Of a stretch of 64,000 nucleotides of DNA, positions 1-8,517 are shown one piece after another (position 1 is the stretch's first letter; each line of letters begins with the position of its first letter). The stretch comes from an uncultured Pirellulaceae bacterium (lineage in GTDB: Bacteria > Planctomycetota > Planctomycetia > Pirellulales > Pirellulaceae). Under the pieces are notes generated by a model, which was given only the letters and a program-made list of their open reading frames with translations, ran no database searches and was not told the origin of the DNA. Both the position numbers and the translations under genes were made by a program. The stretch covers positions 1 to 64,000 of the forward strand of contig CALDHM010000037.1 of the NCBI GenBank assembly GCA_937941455.1. The letters run 5' to 3'.

Positions 1-125
1 GAGTAATCCCGGCCCGTTTTCTCGTCTTTTCCAGCCAAAAAGGCCCTGCGTACGCACCTCTGAATGGCGTGCACGATGCACACCTCCCCAGCCCCAAACT
101 GCTCCACTCGCAACGGTCGTCCCAT
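1..125 (-). CDS. REP-associated / Y1 (IS200-like) transposase-type protein, N-terminal fragment
   Basis: Only the first 41 codons lie in the window; the gene runs off the left edge on the minus strand. The ATG (complement of 123-125) is preceded by a strong GAGGAGGA ribosome binding site at about 133-140. The peptide begins MGRPLRVEQFGAGEVCIVHA and continues with an Arg/Cys-rich stretch (IQRCVRRAFLAGK). This opening resembles planctomycete proteins annotated as IS200-like or RAYT transposases, single-copy HUH endonucleases linked to short palindromic repeats. The HUH and Tyr motifs would lie outside the window, so the family call rests on recalled resemblance of the N-terminus. Confidence 0.5.
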   Translation of the reverse strand, partial: MGRPLRVEQFGAGEVCIVHAIQRCVRRAFLAGKDEKTGRDY

Positions 126-196
126 AGAAAGTCCTCCTCAACGATTTTCAGAGTGTAACAAATTTCCAGAGGATGTCAACAAAAAGATGGATGGCA

Positions 197-224
197 CTAA
201 AATAATTATTCTAAAATAATTATT
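197..224. repeat. perfect tandem duplication of a 14-bp AT-rich unit
   Basis: The unit CTAAAATAATTATT occurs twice back to back (197-210 and 211-224). Each copy contains the 10-bp palindrome AATAATTATT. It lies between the end of the helicase gene and the start of the RAYT-like gene, both on the minus strand, in otherwise GC-richer DNA. It could be part of the RAYT promoter or a weak hairpin. No function can be assigned. Confidence 0.6.
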
Positions 225-274
225 AAGCTGGCACCTGAAATAAGCCAAAATTTGGAAGTGGGGAGGGAAGCGGT

Positions 275-2254
275 TTAGGGGGCGGTCGATTGGCAGGATT
301 TTTGGTAGTTCGGGTGATCGCTTTTGCCGAATAGTTCATAGACGAAGCGGCTGGGGAGGCGCGGGCGGGGTTTGCCCCATTTCATTCTGGTTAGGGCCAT
401 GCTGAGGGTCAGGGTGTCTTGGGCGCGGGTCACGCCGACATAGCACAACCGTCGTTCCTCATCGACTTGGCGAGCGTCCTCATCCATGCTGCGGTGATGC
501 GGCAAGATACCTTCCTCGAGCCCAACGAGAAAAACTTCGGGGAACTCGAGTCCCTTGGAGGCGTGGATGGTCATGAGAAATACCGAGTTTTTCCGAAGTT
601 GCTTTTCCTTCTCGTGATCGATATCGCGGTCGCCGAGGAGGAGGTCGTCCAGAAACTCTATGAGCGTGGGTTGCCGGGCGTCTCGTTCGTAATTTCCGAG
701 GGCGTCCACGACTTGTTGGACGACGTTCCAGCGAGATTCGCGTTCTTCGGTGTCTGTGTAGAGACGCTCGATTTCCGCTTTGTAATCCACGCTTTCGAGA
801 TAATTGAATACTGGTTGGACGAGCGATTTCGCCTGTGCGATACTCCGTCGCGCGGCATCGACATTTGAAAGCAATTGATCGAGCCCTCGCTCAGCAGCTT
901 GACCGAGGCCAGCGGGGCGGCAGGTAGGATTACAGACAATTTTCCAGACCGGTACGGACCGGGAAACGCTTGCATCGAGCAATGCCTCGGCTGCTTTTTT
1001 GCCGACTCCCCGCGGAGGCCGGTTGAGAATGCGGAGTACGGAAGGATCGTCGGGATCGTCGCCGAGCAGCCTCAAGTAGCAAACGACATCCTGAACTTCC
1101 TTGCGGTCGAAAAACGACATCCCACCGATCAAAACATAAGGCAATTTTGCCTTGCGAAACGCCGCCTCGAAGACGCGTGTCTGCTCGTTTGTCCGGAACA
1201 GTACAGCGAAATCCCGCGGTTGCCGGTGTTCATTCCTGATTTTGGCTTGGATTGCTGCCACCACGCCGTCTGCTTCCTTATTTTCGTCGGGGAATTGATT
1301 GAAGACCGGAGGGGGGCCGCCTTGGCGATCAGACCGCAGGACTTTGCCGTGCCGCAGACGATTGTGCTCGATCAGTCGATTGGCAACATCGAGAATCGCT
1401 TGAGTCGAGCGGTAGTTATCAATCAATCGGACAGTTTCCGCGTCGGGCCAATCCCGTTTGAAGTTCAGAATGTGTTCGATCTCGGCGCCTCGCCAACCGT
1501 AGATCGACTGGTCGTCGTCCCCCACCACGCACAGATTGCGGTGCTCGGCCGCGAGCGCGCGGACGATCTGATATTGGGTGCGATTGGTGTCTTGGTATTC
1601 GTCGATCAGGATCTGGTCGAAGCGTTGGGCCTCGGCGAGCCTTGCATCGGGGAATCGTTGGAACAGTTGAGCGGTCAGCAGCAAGAGATCGTCGAAGTCT
1701 ACGGCCCCCAGCTTTTTCAGGGTTTGCTGGTAGCGGCGGTAAGCGATCGCTGCCAGCGTTGCTTCGTCGGAAACGGCATCTTGTTGGGCTTGCTGATAGT
1801 TCAAGCCGCGGTTTTTCCAATTGCTGATGTGGTACATCAGTTGCCGGGGTGCCAGCGTCGTGTCGGAAACCTTGATTTCTCTCAGCACGGTCCGGGCCAA
1901 GCTTTCCTGATCGCTGGCTGCGTAAATCGCAAATTTTTCAGGGTAGCCTAATTTGGTGCTATGGCGTCGGAGGATCCGCACGCATAGGGAGTGGAAGGTC
2001 GACAACAGTGGCCGCGCGGAATTTCTTTTTCGCCGTTTACCCAACAAGAGTTCCAACCGATCTTGCATTTCTTGGGCGGCTTTATTGGTGAACGTCACGC
2101 CGAGGATTCGCTCGGGGGGAACGCCTCGCGAGATCAGCCGTGCGATGCGAAAGGTGATCACTCTCGTTTTTCCCGTGCCGGCTCCGGCCAGAACCAGAAG
2201 CGGACCGTGCACGTGGTTTACGGCAAGTTGTTGCGGCGGATTCAAGTTGGCCAT
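275..2254 (-). CDS. uvrD: UvrD/PcrA-family ATP-dependent DNA helicase (SF1A)
   Basis: A 659-residue superfamily 1A 3'-5' DNA helicase for nucleotide-excision/mismatch repair or rescue of stalled forks. Visible motifs in order are the Q motif (LNPPQQLAV), Walker A (AGAGTGKT, residues 23-30), Walker B (LIDEYQDT), motif III (VGDDDQSIYGWRGA), motif IV (DNYRST) and motif V/VI (TIHASKGLEFPEVF, then VTRAQ). The reading frame is open a further 21 codons upstream to 2317, but the methionine at 2254 starts directly before the conserved MANLNPPQQ opening, so it is preferred. The length is slightly short for PcrA (about 720), mainly at the C-terminus. No neighbour is functionally linked. Confidence 0.93.
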   Translation of the reverse strand: MANLNPPQQLAVNHVHGPLLVLAGAGTGKTRVITFRIARLISRGVPPERILGVTFTNKAAQEMQDRLELLLGKRRKRNSARPLLSTFHSLCVRILRRHSTKLGYPEKFAIYAASDQESLARTVLREIKVSDTTLAPRQLMYHISNWKNRGLNYQQAQQDAVSDEATLAAIAYRRYQQTLKKLGAVDFDDLLLLTAQLFQRFPDARLAEAQRFDQILIDEYQDTNRTQYQIVRALAAEHRNLCVVGDDDQSIYGWRGAEIEHILNFKRDWPDAETVRLIDNYRSTQAILDVANRLIEHNRLRHGKVLRSDRQGGPPPVFNQFPDENKEADGVVAAIQAKIRNEHRQPRDFAVLFRTNEQTRVFEAAFRKAKLPYVLIGGMSFFDRKEVQDVVCYLRLLGDDPDDPSVLRILNRPPRGVGKKAAEALLDASVSRSVPVWKIVCNPTCRPAGLGQAAERGLDQLLSNVDAARRSIAQAKSLVQPVFNYLESVDYKAEIERLYTDTEERESRWNVVQQVVDALGNYERDARQPTLIEFLDDLLLGDRDIDHEKEKQLRKNSVFLMTIHASKGLEFPEVFLVGLEEGILPHHRSMDEDARQVDEERRLCYVGVTRAQDTLTLSMALTRMKWGKPRPRLPSRFVYELFGKSDHPNYQKSCQSTAP

Positions 2255-2547
2255 AAAAAATCGATCAAGAGCCCGGAGGAAATTCAGCGGTAAAGCCCTG
2301 GATAACTTGAGGATCAACCTCTGGCTGGGGTTGCCACCGCGTCGCCGCGAAACAGTTTTGCATCGGCTCGTTGTGCCGAGTGTTCGCCGTTGCCAAGCGG
2401 CAGAAATTCTGGGCTGCCCAAAACGCTGGATTTTAATTACAATTCTCGGCTTAGGTCGAGGGGCGGCATCCTACCGCAAACTGTCGCCGCGTCGGCATGA
2501 AAGTGCCGTCGTCTAGCGATGCAACCGTCAAAGTCAAACCGTTAATC

Positions 2548-3363
2548 ATGAATCAAAAAACGCACGAATTAGAAAAAAACGAGTTGGTCGAGTGGGCCAA
2601 AGAGAACTTAGGCTTTTTGGGGCCGCACCTCCGCACAATTGTGATCTGTCTGATTGGCTTGGTTGCCTTGGTTATCGGCTTGAGCTATTACTTCCAGTTG
2701 CGGCAGCAATTTGCCGAAACGCAGTGGCGTGAATTTCATTCGGCACTTTACAACATGATGCAAATGCAGAACGCTAGCGGTCTGCAGATGATTCATGATC
2801 AAGCTCCGGACACTCCGATCAGCCATGCGTCGATGTTGTTTGCAGGGGATAACTTTTTGCGGCTGGGATTGCAAAAGGGGATCAGCGACCAGGCAGGGGC
2901 TGCGAAAGATCTGAAAAAAGCCAAGGAGTCGTTGCTGACGATCGTCCAGTCGACCAAGGCCCCGGATCCGTTAATTGAAACCCGTGCTCTGTATCTGTTG
3001 GGTTATGCCTGTGAAAGTCTGGGTGAATTCGACGAAGCCAAAAAGTACTACACGCAGCTCAACGAGCGGTTTCCTAAATCGGCCTTCGCCAAGCAGGCGC
3101 GGCGAGGCTTGGAACGCGTGGCTGATTCGAATGTTCGCAAGGTATTTGAGCAATTCAAAACCGTCGGTGTCGCTCCCGGGGCGAACTTGCCGGCGCGGCC
3201 AGATTTGAGTTTCCCCGATCTGGATGGTGACAAAGGCGCGGCGGAGACACCAAGCGGGGAATCTGGAGAAGCTCCCCCGGCACAGCCGACGGGCCAATCG
3301 GGTCAGAATGCGGATCAGACTGGCGGCGAGGCTGCGGACCAGCAATCCAGTAAAGATGGTTAA
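2548..3363 (+). CDS. membrane-anchored tetratricopeptide-repeat protein
   Basis: About 271 residues. A charged N-terminal segment (ELEKNELVEWAKEN) is followed by one membrane helix at roughly residues 32-52 (TIVICLIGLVALVIGLSYYF), then a helical region with TPR character (ALYLLGYACESLGEFDEAKKYY, then FPKSAFAKQA). A Pro/Gly/Glu/Gln-rich tail of about 60 residues ends the protein. The topology resembles YfgM-type proteins, with a short cytoplasmic N-terminus, one helix and a periplasmic TPR, but homology is not certain. The ATG at 2548 is chosen because it gives the compact membrane-anchor N-terminus; an upstream ATG at 2497 is possible. The stop overlaps the start of yraN by 8 bases, implying translational coupling. 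Confidence 0.75.
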   Translation: MNQKTHELEKNELVEWAKENLGFLGPHLRTIVICLIGLVALVIGLSYYFQLRQQFAETQWREFHSALYNMMQMQNASGLQMIHDQAPDTPISHASMLFAGDNFLRLGLQKGISDQAGAAKDLKKAKESLLTIVQSTKAPDPLIETRALYLLGYACESLGEFDEAKKYYTQLNERFPKSAFAKQARRGLERVADSNVRKVFEQFKTVGVAPGANLPARPDLSFPDLDGDKGAAETPSGESGEAPPAQPTGQSGQNADQTGGEAADQQSSKDG

Positions 3364-3796
3364 TTGGCGGAAAATTTTCTATTCCGTTTTGTTGAACCGA
3401 TTGACTTGCCAACTCATTGATCGTTGGCGACCACCAAAGAATATTGGCCAGTTCGGGGAGCGGATGGCTGAGCGCCATCTGCTACGGTCTGGTTACTGGA
3501 TCGTCGAGCGGAACTATCGGGGATCGAGGGGAGAGTTGGATTTGGTCGCGGTTGACGAAAAAACGGTTGTCTTTGTCGAAGTCAAAACCCGCGATTCCGA
3601 TCAAATAGTTGGTGCCGCCGAAGCGGTTGACGAGCGCAAACAACAGCAGATTACCAGAACCGCGAGCGAATTTGTGGCGTTTCACGATTTGTCGAAAGTT
3701 TCGAAGCGGTTCGATGTGATTGCAATTGCGTGGGACGGCAAGCGACCTGTGCTCCGACATTGGAAGAATGCCTTTGAGAGCGGCTTGGACGATTGA
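3356..3796 (+). CDS. YraN / UPF0102-family endonuclease-like protein
   Basis: A 146-residue protein with the full UPF0102 signature: the GQFGERMAERHL helix, then GYWIVERNYR, the nuclease-like core GELDLVAVDEKTVVFVEVKTR, and a C-terminal FDVIAI strand. The E-LD-(X)n-EVK arrangement is the restriction-endonuclease-like metal site of the PD-(D/E)XK fold; the biochemical role of the family is poorly defined. The start ATG at 3356 lies inside the last codons of the TPR gene (8-base overlap). An alternative upstream start at 3224 would overlap far more and is not preferred. The N-terminal 20 or so residues (MVNWRKIFYSVLLN) are longer than usual for the family. Confidence 0.88.
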   Translation: MVNWRKIFYSVLLNRLTCQLIDRWRPPKNIGQFGERMAERHLLRSGYWIVERNYRGSRGELDLVAVDEKTVVFVEVKTRDSDQIVGAAEAVDERKQQQITRTASEFVAFHDLSKVSKRFDVIAIAWDGKRPVLRHWKNAFESGLDD

Positions 3797-4445
3797 GAAT
3801 CGGTGCGGATGTCCCAAGTGATCACCCCAGCGATTTTGGTCGATCCGCTTGTTTACCTTGGCCTTGAAACGACGGCTGAACTTGGCGACTCTGTACTTTA
3901 AGCCTACCCAAAAACGAGTCTTCGCTTACGCTTCGGGCTAAAACTGCTGACGGTTTGGGGAAGGGTACGTGGCCTCTAAATGGAGCTGGTGTTGGTTCTT
4001 GGAAATTCAGTTGGGACTTTCACAGGTTCGATTCACGTGATATCGCGCAGCGCGGTGGAGCGGGACTTTGAAGCGGAGGGTACCACGATATTCATCCCAT
4101 TCAACTTTGCGATCATCAATGCGCTGCTGTCCGCGGGGCATTCGGGAACCCCTACCTTCGCCGACCCGGGCGTTTTCGCTAAAATTTGCGGCATGGAGGG
4201 GCAGGAAGATTTGCGATTTGCGCAAAATGAAGGGTTCCCGCTCGCCGCTACAGGAACCCTTCTAGAATTGGCTGTCCGAATCCAAGGTTTTTGACCTTTT
4301 CTCGGAGACCCACAGCCAGTACTGAGTATCGGGCACCGGGAAACGAAAGCTTTAGCTTTCAAATTTCGTAAGGAAATCGAGTCCAATCGTTACAAACTAA
4401 CAGGCTCGGCAACACACAATCGGCCCAAACCGCAAAGTTAACTCG
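3797..4445. other. intergenic region, 649 bp, between yraN and carA
   Basis: No convincing gene was found; the open frames here (about 104-117 codons on either strand) have no recognisable motifs. It holds copy A of a dispersed 35-bp repeat (3901-3935) and an inverted repeat, AAGGGTTCC...GGAACCCTT, at 4230-4261 with a 9-bp stem and 14-nt loop. The hairpin is not followed by a T-run, so it is not a typical terminator. The carA promoter is presumably in the last 150 bases but was not resolved. Confidence 0.6.
3901..3935 (+). repeat. dispersed 35-bp intergenic repeat, copy A
   Basis: The sequence starts AGCCTACCCAAAAACGAG and ends TTCGCTTACGCTTCG. It aligns without gaps to copy B (complement of 34210-34244) at 29/35 positions; copy C at 56357-56391 shares 29/35 with B. 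It lies 105 bases downstream of the yraN stop, in the same orientation as that gene. Confidence 0.7.
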
Positions 4446-5588
4446 ATGAATCACAGCATACCCGCGAAGGTCGCGCTCGAGGACGGTACCATTTTCGCTG
4501 GCTCACTGATGGGAGCGGCCGGAACGTCGTTCGGCGAAGTCGTGTTCAATACGTCGATGACCGGCTATCAAGAGATCCTAACGGACCCGAGCTATCGCGG
4601 TCAGATCGTGGCGATGACGTATCCGGAAATCGGCAACTACGGTTGCAATGCCGAAGACCATGAGCACCACATTCCCTTTCTCGCCGGTTTCGTCGTGAGG
4701 AACGTCAGCGAGATCGCCAGTAATTTTCGCGCGGAGTCGACGCTTGACGAGTATCTGCGTCGGCATGGAATCACGGGAATTTCCGGGGTGGATACCCGCC
4801 GCTTGGTACGCAAAATTCGAAGTCGGGGTGCAATGCGTGGCGCGATCACCACCGAAATCATGGACGATGACCGATTGATCGCCGCAGTGCGGAATTCCTC
4901 GTCGCTGATCGGACGCGACTTGGTGTCGGAAGTGATGCCCAAACTGGCATCGCGGTGGGACGAACCGCTGAGCCGATGGTGGCGAGGGGACGGGATCGTC
5001 GGCGGCACAGATGCACCGAAGATTGTGGCGATGGACTTCGGCATGAAGTGGAACATCGCGAGGCACCTTGTGGACCAAGGTTTTGAGGTCCACGTCGTTC
5101 CCGGCACGACGACGGCTTCGGAGATTTTGGCAATGGAGCCGCAAGGGGTGTTTTTGTCGAACGGTCCGGGTGACCCGGGACCGCTTTCCTACGCAATCGA
5201 AACCATTCAGCAGCTCCTGGGCAAGGTGCCGCTGTTCGGTATTTGCCTCGGCCATCAACTGTTGGGTTTAGCCTGCGGCGCCAAGACCTACAAGATGAAA
5301 TTCGGCCATCGCGGAGCGAACCAACCCGTGCTCAATTTGGCGACACATCGCGTCGAGATCACCACTCAGAATCATGGATTCGCGGTCGCCGACGAGGATT
5401 TGCCCGATTGCCTCGAGGTCACTCACCGCCATATGAACGATCAGACGATTGCTGGCTTTCGCCATCGGAGTTGCCCGGCGTTTGCGGTGCAGTACCATCC
5501 CGAAGCCTCGTCAGGGCCGCACGATAGCCAGTACTTGTTTTCTCAGTTTCGCGAGTTGGTGCTGGCTTTTCAGGCTGCTTCGCGATAG
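4446..5588 (+). CDS. carA: carbamoyl-phosphate synthase, small (glutaminase) subunit
   Basis: A 380-residue CarA of typical length. It hydrolyses glutamine and channels ammonia to the CarB subunit for carbamoyl phosphate, feeding pyrimidine and arginine synthesis. The N-terminal CPSase small-chain domain is clear (ALEDGTIFAGSLMGA, FNTSMTGYQEILTDPSY). The class I glutamine amidotransferase domain has the nucleophile Cys267 in FGICLGHQ and the His-Glu pair in VQYHPEASSGPHDS. Translation starts at the ATG at 4446, directly before MNHSIPAKVALEDG. carB is not in the window, which is common in planctomycetes. The next gene, hom, begins about 105 bases downstream. Confidence 0.97.
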   Translation: MNHSIPAKVALEDGTIFAGSLMGAAGTSFGEVVFNTSMTGYQEILTDPSYRGQIVAMTYPEIGNYGCNAEDHEHHIPFLAGFVVRNVSEIASNFRAESTLDEYLRRHGITGISGVDTRRLVRKIRSRGAMRGAITTEIMDDDRLIAAVRNSSSLIGRDLVSEVMPKLASRWDEPLSRWWRGDGIVGGTDAPKIVAMDFGMKWNIARHLVDQGFEVHVVPGTTTASEILAMEPQGVFLSNGPGDPGPLSYAIETIQQLLGKVPLFGICLGHQLLGLACGAKTYKMKFGHRGANQPVLNLATHRVEITTQNHGFAVADEDLPDCLEVTHRHMNDQTIAGFRHRSCPAFAVQYHPEASSGPHDSQYLFSQFRELVLAFQAASR

Positions 5589-5695
5589 TTTAATTGCGGC
5601 GAATCGCGAGTTTCCGCGTCGAGCGACTCGGCATGGCTCCGTCGTTTCCCTTCCAATCGTGGCAAGCAAATCCTCTATCGGATTGGTCGATACCT

Positions 5696-7006
5696 GTGGA
5701 AAAAAGTTTTGTTGGCATCGTCGGGATGGGGACCGTGGGAGCGGGAGTCGCGCGTTTGTTGCTGGATCATGGCGACCGCACGGCTCGGCATGCCGGCCGG
5801 ACTCTTTGGCTCCAGCATGTCGTGGTTCGCGACGTGCACAAGAAACGCGATGTCGATTTGCCGGCTGGAGTTTTGACGGACGATTTGGACCGCTTGCTGA
5901 ACGATCGGCAAGTTTCGCTCGTGGCGCTCTTGGTGGGGGGGATCGAACCGGCCCGGACGATTGCAGTCAAGATCTTGGAGTCGGGCAAGGATTTGGTGAC
6001 GGCGAACAAGGCGCTGTTGGCCGAGCACGGTCCGGAGTTGTTCGATCGTGCTCGCGACCTCGGCCGCTCGATCGCCTTCGAAGCCGCGGTGGCCGGCGGT
6101 ATTCCGATTATCACGAATTTGGCTCAGTGCTTGAACGCCAACAAAATTCTCTCGGTCAGCGGCATTCTGAATGGAACGACGAATTACATCGTTTCGCGGA
6201 TGGATCGAGGCCAGGGGGATTTTGCTTCGTCGCTGGTGCAAGCCCAACGTTTGGGGTTTGCCGAGGCCGACCCGACCATGGACATCGACGGCTCTGACGC
6301 GGCTCAGAAATTGGCGATCCTGGCCCATTTGGCGTTTGGAGCGCAAGTCCATTGGGCCGACATCCCGCGGCGGGGGATCGAGCAGTTGCAGGTCGACGAT
6401 TTTCGGTATGCCCAGCAGTTGGGATACCGTATCAAGTTGATTGCGTTGGCCGAATTGACCCGCAGCGGTCTGCAACTGTCTGTCTCGCCGATGCTGGTGA
6501 AACTGGGGACGCCGCTGGCCGAGGTGCAAGACAACTTCAATGCGATTCGAGTGGTCGGCGATGCCGTGGGCCCTGTATTCTTTCACGGCCAAGGAGCTGG
6601 GCAAATGCCGACCGCTTCGGCCGTCGTGGCCGATATGATCGACACCGCAGTGGGGCGAACGAAGATCACGTTTCAAACCCTCAAACTGTGGTCGGATACG
6701 GCGCCGAGTATCGAAATCGCCTACCCTGGTGACGCGCGGGCTCGATACTATTACCGGCTGAATATTACGGACCAGTCGAATGTCCTGGCTCCAGTCTCGG
6801 AAATCATGGGGCGTTACGGAATTTCGATCGCCAGTGTCTTCCAGCATGACGATGATCGCAGTGATTCGAATGTCGTGCCGCTGGTGATCATGACCCATGA
6901 GACAACCGAACAGAATGCGGCGGCCGCATTTCGCGAAATCAACCAATTGGACTTTGTCCACCCTGCGGCGCAGCGATTAAAAGTGTTAAACTCTACAGGC
7001 GGGTGA
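5696..7006 (+). CDS. hom: homoserine dehydrogenase with C-terminal ACT domain
   Basis: About 436 residues. It reduces aspartate semialdehyde to homoserine for threonine and methionine synthesis. The Rossmann nucleotide-binding motif GMGTVG is at residues 10-15. The catalytic domain contains the characteristic TANKALLAEHG, AAVAGGIPII and ILNGTTNYI stretches and EADPTMDIDGSDAAQKLAIL, and an ACT regulatory domain (LNITDQSNVLAPVSEIMGRYGISI) closes the protein, suggesting feedback by threonine. The GTG at 5696 places the glycine motif at the usual distance from the start; an ATG at 5633 would add 21 residues of unusual composition. No strong ribosome binding site decides between them. The downstream phosphoglycerate-mutase-like gene is probably functionally linked. 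Confidence 0.94.
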   Translation: MEKSFVGIVGMGTVGAGVARLLLDHGDRTARHAGRTLWLQHVVVRDVHKKRDVDLPAGVLTDDLDRLLNDRQVSLVALLVGGIEPARTIAVKILESGKDLVTANKALLAEHGPELFDRARDLGRSIAFEAAVAGGIPIITNLAQCLNANKILSVSGILNGTTNYIVSRMDRGQGDFASSLVQAQRLGFAEADPTMDIDGSDAAQKLAILAHLAFGAQVHWADIPRRGIEQLQVDDFRYAQQLGYRIKLIALAELTRSGLQLSVSPMLVKLGTPLAEVQDNFNAIRVVGDAVGPVFFHGQGAGQMPTASAVVADMIDTAVGRTKITFQTLKLWSDTAPSIEIAYPGDARARYYYRLNITDQSNVLAPVSEIMGRYGISIASVFQHDDDRSDSNVVPLVIMTHETTEQNAAAAFREINQLDFVHPAAQRLKVLNSTGG

Positions 7007-7200
7007 GGGGCGTGGAGACTGCTCGACCACCGCCCATGCGAAAGACAGTCCCGACGTTGCTCGGTCCCGAATCCTCCGAACCGTTGGAGACTAGCCCATG
7101 GCCCCTGTGAAAAACGAGCGCTGATGCATGTCGGCGATCAGATGTTGGGCAAAGTCCATCCGCTTTTCCCCATCAGTCTCGAGGAAGGATATAGCTGCCG

Positions 7201-8430
7201 ATGAAATATGTGATCGTGATACCTGACGGATGTGCTGATGAGCCCCAATCGAGTTTGGGTGGGCAGACGCCACTTGCCGCCGCGCGTACGCCAGCGATGG
7301 ACTTACTGGCCGCTGAAGGTGTTGTCGGCCGGGCGAACCATTCGCCTGCCGAATTCCCACCAGGCTCCGATGTCGCGAACCTGAGCCTTTTTGGCTACGA
7401 TCCGCGGACATACTTCACTGGGCGGGCACCACTGGAGGCCGCCGCACAACGGATCGAGATGGGGGACAGCGATTGGGTTGTGCGTTGCAATCTGGTGACC
7501 ATCGAAGATCAGATCATGCGCGACTTTACGGCCGACCATATCGGTACGGACGAGGCTCGTGAATTGCTGGCAACTGCACAACGCGAGGTTGATTCACTGG
7601 GCGGGATTCGCTTTTGCACCGGAGTGAGTTATCGCAATCTGTTGGTGGTCTCCGGGGAGAAATATGGAGATCTGTTCAGTCGGGATACACGCACGACACC
7701 GCCGCACGATCTGACCGACCATTTGGTGACCGATGGCTATCCCCGCGGGCCGGGAAGCAAATTCCTTTGCGAGCTCATGCAACGGAGCGCCCAGTGGTTC
7801 CTCGCGCATCCGACGAATGTCGCGCGGCAAGCGGCTGGGCGATTACCCGCGACCAATATTTGGTTGTGGGGGTTGGGGCGCAAGCCGAAGTTGCCAACTT
7901 TTTCTGAGCGATTCGGATTGCTCGGTGCGATGATCACAGGAGTCGATTTGTTGCGCGGGCTGGCGAACCTGTTAGGGTGGACGCCGGTCCATGTTCCGGG
8001 GGCTACCGGTTACCTCGATACGGATTACCATGGCAAGGGGCAAGCGGCAATCGCCGCCTTGGCCGACCACGATGTTGTGTGTGTCCATATCGAGGCGCCC
8101 GACGAGGCGGCTCATATGGGCGATGCCGGCGAGAAAGTCAAAGCGATCGAGGCCATCGACCGGGAAATTGTGGGGCCCATCCACGCGGCCTTGCGGCACT
8201 ACCCGGCATGGCGAATGCTCGTGTCGCCGGACCATCCGACGCTGCTGTCGACGAAGACCCACAGCCACGGCGATGTCCCCTTTGTGATTGCCGGCACGGG
8301 TGTTCCCCAGGGGGCCTTCTCGGCTTACAACGAAGCAGTCGCCGCTGCGTCGGCGATCGATTTTTCGCAGGGACATCTGCTGATGGAACAATTTCTATCG
8401 GGCACGTTGACCCTGGCCGAAATCTCCTGA
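7201..8430 (+). CDS. cofactor-independent phosphoglycerate-mutase-like protein; proposed homoserine kinase
   Basis: A 409-residue alkaline-phosphatase-superfamily protein of the archaeal-type ApgM group. Metal and nucleophile positions are visible: Asp9 in VIPDGCADEP, Ser56 in PPGSDVANLSLFGYDP, and later HIEAPDEAAHMGD and the metal-binding SPDHPTLLSTKTHSHGDVP. ApgM proteins interconvert 2- and 3-phosphoglycerate, but a bacterial subgroup (TIGR02535) has been proposed to act as homoserine kinase in genomes lacking ThrB, because it sits beside hom and thrC. Here it follows hom on the same strand after a 194-base gap, which supports that reading. A ribosome binding site (GAGGAAGG) precedes the ATG. 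The family call is secure; the substrate is inferred from context. Confidence 0.88.
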   Translation: MKYVIVIPDGCADEPQSSLGGQTPLAAARTPAMDLLAAEGVVGRANHSPAEFPPGSDVANLSLFGYDPRTYFTGRAPLEAAAQRIEMGDSDWVVRCNLVTIEDQIMRDFTADHIGTDEARELLATAQREVDSLGGIRFCTGVSYRNLLVVSGEKYGDLFSRDTRTTPPHDLTDHLVTDGYPRGPGSKFLCELMQRSAQWFLAHPTNVARQAAGRLPATNIWLWGLGRKPKLPTFSERFGLLGAMITGVDLLRGLANLLGWTPVHVPGATGYLDTDYHGKGQAAIAALADHDVVCVHIEAPDEAAHMGDAGEKVKAIEAIDREIVGPIHAALRHYPAWRMLVSPDHPTLLSTKTHSHGDVPFVIAGTGVPQGAFSAYNEAVAAASAIDFSQGHLLMEQFLSGTLTLAEIS

Positions 8431-8517
8431 CCGTTGGTCGGCGACCTCCACTTTGCGGCGTTTGCCCCGCGGTCTTGCCAAAGTATTTGATTCGATAGTT
8501 CTGGCTGACATTCGCCC

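Noticed and set aside
419-1951. Plus-strand open frames of 149 and 358 codons opposite the helicase gene
   Set aside because: They are antisense shadows of the UvrD-like gene, which has all helicase motifs on the minus strand.
3980-4386. Open frames of about 104 (plus) and 117 (minus) codons before carA
   Set aside because: No motif, no ribosome binding site, and both strands are open over the same stretch; treated as chance.
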